A DNA stretch of 61,500 bases from Phormidium ambiguum IAM M-71. GTDB taxonomy: Bacteria; Cyanobacteriota; Cyanobacteriia; Cyanobacteriales; Aerosakkonemataceae. Shown here piece after piece: positions 59,044-61,500 of this stretch. Made by a program: the position numbers and the translations under genes. The notes under the pieces are model-generated. The model was given only the letters and a program-made list of their open reading frames with translations. It was not told the origin of the DNA and searched no databases. The DNA is taken from assembly GCF_001904725.1 (NCBI RefSeq), contig NZ_MRCE01000034.1, positions 1 to 61,500 on the forward strand, written 5' to 3'. Positions within the stretch are counted from its first letter, which is position 1; each line of letters begins with the position of its first letter.

Positions 59044-61377
59044 TCAATGGATGGACTTACCCTTTTTTTGGGAAGTTTTTCGTAAATCTTGTAATCTCTT
59101 TCGCAAACGTTTGATATTAGGATTTTCGCCACCATAACGCCAGCTAATGTAAGCTTGAGAAATTTCTGCGATCGCTTCGGCGCGTTCCGGGGGGTAATGT
59201 TGACTTACCGCATTTACGTATTCTGAAGGCGTTTGTGCGGGATGTTTCCGAAAACCTTTTTCTTTCAACCATTTAAGCATTTGTTGATAAATACTTTCCA
59301 TTGGTGGCAATTTTTGCAACCATAAATGATAGCGCCACGTTTGCCAACCTTGCCAAGCTAACCAAGCTAAAAAAGCTAAACCAATAGATAAAAGTAATCC
59401 GAAAAATATCCCCGTCCAACCTTTAACAAATAACCCAAAAAACCAAGCGATCGCACCAAATAAACCAGCTGCGATCGCCGCAAAAACAGTATTTAAAAAC
59501 CCTGTAACTGGTGAAGGTAGCCAGCCAGCAATCCATTTCCAGAATCTCTCAATTAAAGTAAAACTTTGGTTTTCATTAACCGACGGTGGAATTAACGGAT
59601 GTCCGGGTATAGGATCGAAAGCAAACCAACCATAATTCGGGAAATATACCTCCGTTAGTAAATGAGCATCCGTATTTTTCACAATATATAAACCTGTGAA
59701 ATAATTGAAAGTTCCAGGGGAAAAACCTGCTGCAACTCTCGCCGGAATGCCAATCGAACGCAACATAATTGTATACACTGTAGCAAAGTGATCGGCATAA
59801 CCCCCGGTAATTTTTTTATTAGCAGGACTGTTTTTGTAACCAAACAAAAATGCTTCGACTAAATCTTCATTTTCTTGTAAAAATGGCGGAAATCCTTCTA
59901 GTTTGTAATTCGGATTTTGTTTGAGATATTGAGCTAGATAAAGAGCTTTTTCGTAAGCAGAAGTAATCGGTTTATTAGATTTTGCTACCTTATTTTGGTT
60001 AGCCAAAATCTCTTCCGTGCGTTTTTTTACCTTTTCCTTAATCGCTTCGGGGACTTGAAGATAGTATTGCTTAACTCTTTCGGGATAATTAGTAGAAGCT
60101 TTTCCTAAAGCAGTGCGATCGCGCAAAGGAACATCAGAGATTACTGTATAAGTCAAACCTTCATTTAATCCGACAGGCGATCGCAAACTTCTTTCCGTAT
60201 CAATAGCAATTTGTTGCGTGGGAAAATACACCTGTCTTGGTTGTGGTAGCGCCGGAATAATATTTGGCATTTCTGACACCACAGTATAAGTTTGAACAAC
60301 CTCTTGCGTCTTACTTAAATTTGGGAAAACAGATAAAATAAACTGATAAGACCAACTGGGACGATCGATAGTTTGAGTTTGTTTATTGCGTGAAATTTCC
60401 CAACCTTGTCCCGTGTATTTATCAAAAGCTAAGACTCGCCAAAAACCTTCAGCTTGCGATCGCACACGCATCACAGTTTTTGGTTTCATCATGCCACGTA
60501 AATTCTGATTAATCGTAGTATTAAACCCATAATAAAAAGTATCATCTAACTCTCCCGCACCTTTTTCTGGGTTTCTTCCTAAACCTCTGCCACTACTTTC
60601 TCCAGAATTTCTCCCTCGGCTATAAGCAGGATTATTTATACTACTAGGATCGAAATTTTCCGTTAATTCAATTGGAGAACTTACTGGAAAAGTCCGCAAC
60701 TGATAACCCGGAACTCGTGGTAAAAAAGCAAAAATAGTTAAACCTAAACCAACAGCTATTAACAACAAAAAAACCAAACGTTTAACAGAAAAAGGAAAAA
60801 CAATTTTTTCTTTTTTGCCTCTATTTATAAATGGTGATTTTAAACCTAATCTAGCGCGATAATCTAAAACTAATACTGGTAAAGCGATCGCCAAAAACAA
60901 TAACAACAAAGGTGCAAAAGCCATCGTCTGACTTAGAGTAGCAGCTACTCCTAATAAAATCAGACCAATTACCATTGAATAACCTAAATCTTTACGCCTC
61001 GGTAAATCAAAACTGTGTAAAACTTGCAATTGAATTAACAGTTCCCCCAGAGTCAATCGCGTATCATTTAAAGAATCACGCAGATTCCACAAAAAAGAAG
61101 CTAACGCCAACAACATTCCGATCGCAATACAAAACTTTACCGGAATGTTATTCTTTCTCCGTCCATACCAACTCCAAGTAGCACCCAGTATACTAGCAGG
61201 AACCGCCCACAAACTAATACTAGTCTCAGCTGCCACATCAGTAGCAATAATTCCAACCACTACCAATAATTGCACCAAAACTCTTAACCAAATTGAGTCC
61301 TCAACTTCTTCATTTGGTTTTGCTTGCAGCCGTTGTCGAAATTGTGCCAAAAAAGGTCTATTTTGTAATTGTTGCAT
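59044..61377 (-). CDS. Transglutaminase-like membrane protein (TgpA/DUF3488 type), catalytic Cys absent
   Basis: A 777-residue protein. About six N-terminal transmembrane segments (DUF3488-like) lead to a periplasmic transglutaminase-like domain. After it come two or three membrane segments and a DUF4129-like C-terminus (YQQMLKWLKEKGFRKHPAQT, PSEYV). In the core, the expected GxCxxFA reads GYADHFA around residue 528, so the nucleophilic Cys is Ala, while His (DAHLLTEVYF) and Asp (FAFDPIPG) remain. The domain therefore should not act as a cysteine enzyme. I chose ATG 61377; TTG and GTG codons precede it. STRR repeats lie upstream. Confidence 0.88.
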   Translation of the reverse strand: MQQLQNRPFLAQFRQRLQAKPNEEVEDSIWLRVLVQLLVVVGIIATDVAAETSISLWAVPASILGATWSWYGRRKNNIPVKFCIAIGMLLALASFLWNLRDSLNDTRLTLGELLIQLQVLHSFDLPRRKDLGYSMVIGLILLGVAATLSQTMAFAPLLLLFLAIALPVLVLDYRARLGLKSPFINRGKKEKIVFPFSVKRLVFLLLIAVGLGLTIFAFLPRVPGYQLRTFPVSSPIELTENFDPSSINNPAYSRGRNSGESSGRGLGRNPEKGAGELDDTFYYGFNTTINQNLRGMMKPKTVMRVRSQAEGFWRVLAFDKYTGQGWEISRNKQTQTIDRPSWSYQFILSVFPNLSKTQEVVQTYTVVSEMPNIIPALPQPRQVYFPTQQIAIDTERSLRSPVGLNEGLTYTVISDVPLRDRTALGKASTNYPERVKQYYLQVPEAIKEKVKKRTEEILANQNKVAKSNKPITSAYEKALYLAQYLKQNPNYKLEGFPPFLQENEDLVEAFLFGYKNSPANKKITGGYADHFATVYTIMLRSIGIPARVAAGFSPGTFNYFTGLYIVKNTDAHLLTEVYFPNYGWFAFDPIPGHPLIPPSVNENQSFTLIERFWKWIAGWLPSPVTGFLNTVFAAIAAGLFGAIAWFFGLFVKGWTGIFFGLLLSIGLAFLAWLAWQGWQTWRYHLWLQKLPPMESIYQQMLKWLKEKGFRKHPAQTPSEYVNAVSQHYPPERAEAIAEISQAYISWRYGGENPNIKRLRKRLQDLRKTSQKKGKSIH

Positions 61378-61423
61378 CACCAAACCACCGATTTTATATA
61401 GTTTCTTTTTTTATAACAGAAGT

Positions 61424-61500
61424 TAGAAGGCAGAGGGCAGAAGGTAGAAGGCAGAAGGCAGAAGGCAGAAGGCAGAAGGCAGAAGGCAGAAGGCAGAAGG
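61424..61500. repeat. (AGAAGGC)n heptamer repeats at the right end
   Basis: About eight near-perfect copies of AGAAGGC run off the end of the window after degenerate copies. It is the same unit as at the left end, so both window ends lie in the same repeat family. Confidence 0.95.

Overview
The window is chromosomal DNA from a cyanobacterium, most likely a large-genome filamentous one. The evidence is the gene content: the clpR-clpP3 pair, the aerobic chlorophyll cyclase acsF, a DUF2996 protein, cyanobacterial acyl-ACP synthetase, TPR-CHAT and orthocaspase proteins. Frequent HIP1 octamers (GCGATCGC) and heptamer tandem repeats (CCTTCTG, AATCTAA, GGGACTG types) between genes agree with this. 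I cannot name the genus from the sequence. No rRNA, CRISPR array, complete insertion sequence, phage or plasmid backbone was seen. The only RNA gene recognised is tRNA-Leu(UAG).

Region by region. 1-6.4 kb: a von Willebrand A protein, the ClpR/ClpP3 protease core operon, an overlapping pair of a GAF sensor and a single-domain response regulator, a J-domain protein, a four-helix-bundle protein and a MoaD-like carrier. 6.5-9.1 kb: a secreted TPR-CHAT protease-like protein with almost identical 120-bp repeats. 9.2-11.9 kb: a compact minus-strand cassette of a flavin disulfide oxidoreductase, a DUF4126 membrane protein and an SDR reductase; it looks more GC-rich than its surroundings. 12.4-16.9 kb: thrC with a second MoaD/ThiS-like carrier, DUF2996, a TM2 protein and acsF. 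17-20 kb: small exported proteins, a MITE-like element and the tRNA. 20.3-25.6 kb: a divergent TPR-CHAT / orthocaspase pair sharing a 64-bp promoter with palindromes. 25.6-32.8 kb: housekeeping genes (DUF427, recQ, acyl-ACP synthetase, YlqD, pyruvate dehydrogenase E2). 33-36.9 kb: a KaiC-like ATPase with a histidine kinase in an operon, then a class A beta-lactamase. 37-43.5 kb: a vanadium-type haloperoxidase homologue, a sugar transporter, an HTH gene interrupted by an in-frame amber codon opposite an XRE regulator, and a quinone oxidoreductase. 43.5-50.7 kb: ilvH, a BON protein, an alpha/beta hydrolase, infC, and a transporter-HEAT protein followed by a cyclic-nucleotide-binding protein. 50.7-57.7 kb: a signalling island with a 1509-residue hybrid kinase carrying a LOV photosensor, a translationally coupled REC-GGDEF diguanylate cyclase, and a second diguanylate cyclase transcribed divergently. 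57.7-61.4 kb: an AAA-less M41-like protease, a small exported protein and a transglutaminase-like membrane protein lacking the catalytic cysteine.

The most noteworthy candidates are: (1) the clan CD cluster of orthocaspase plus TPR-CHAT behind one shared divergent promoter; (2) the LOV-kinase / REC-GGDEF operon, which suggests blue light controlling c-di-GMP; (3) the KaiC-like ATPase / histidine kinase operon without kaiA or kaiB; (4) the amber-interrupted HTH gene facing an XRE regulator across paired 19-bp operator-like sites; and (5) a 128-bp MITE with 13-bp terminal inverted repeats and a 5-bp target duplication. All function calls rest on reading the translated sequence and motifs; no database search was run.
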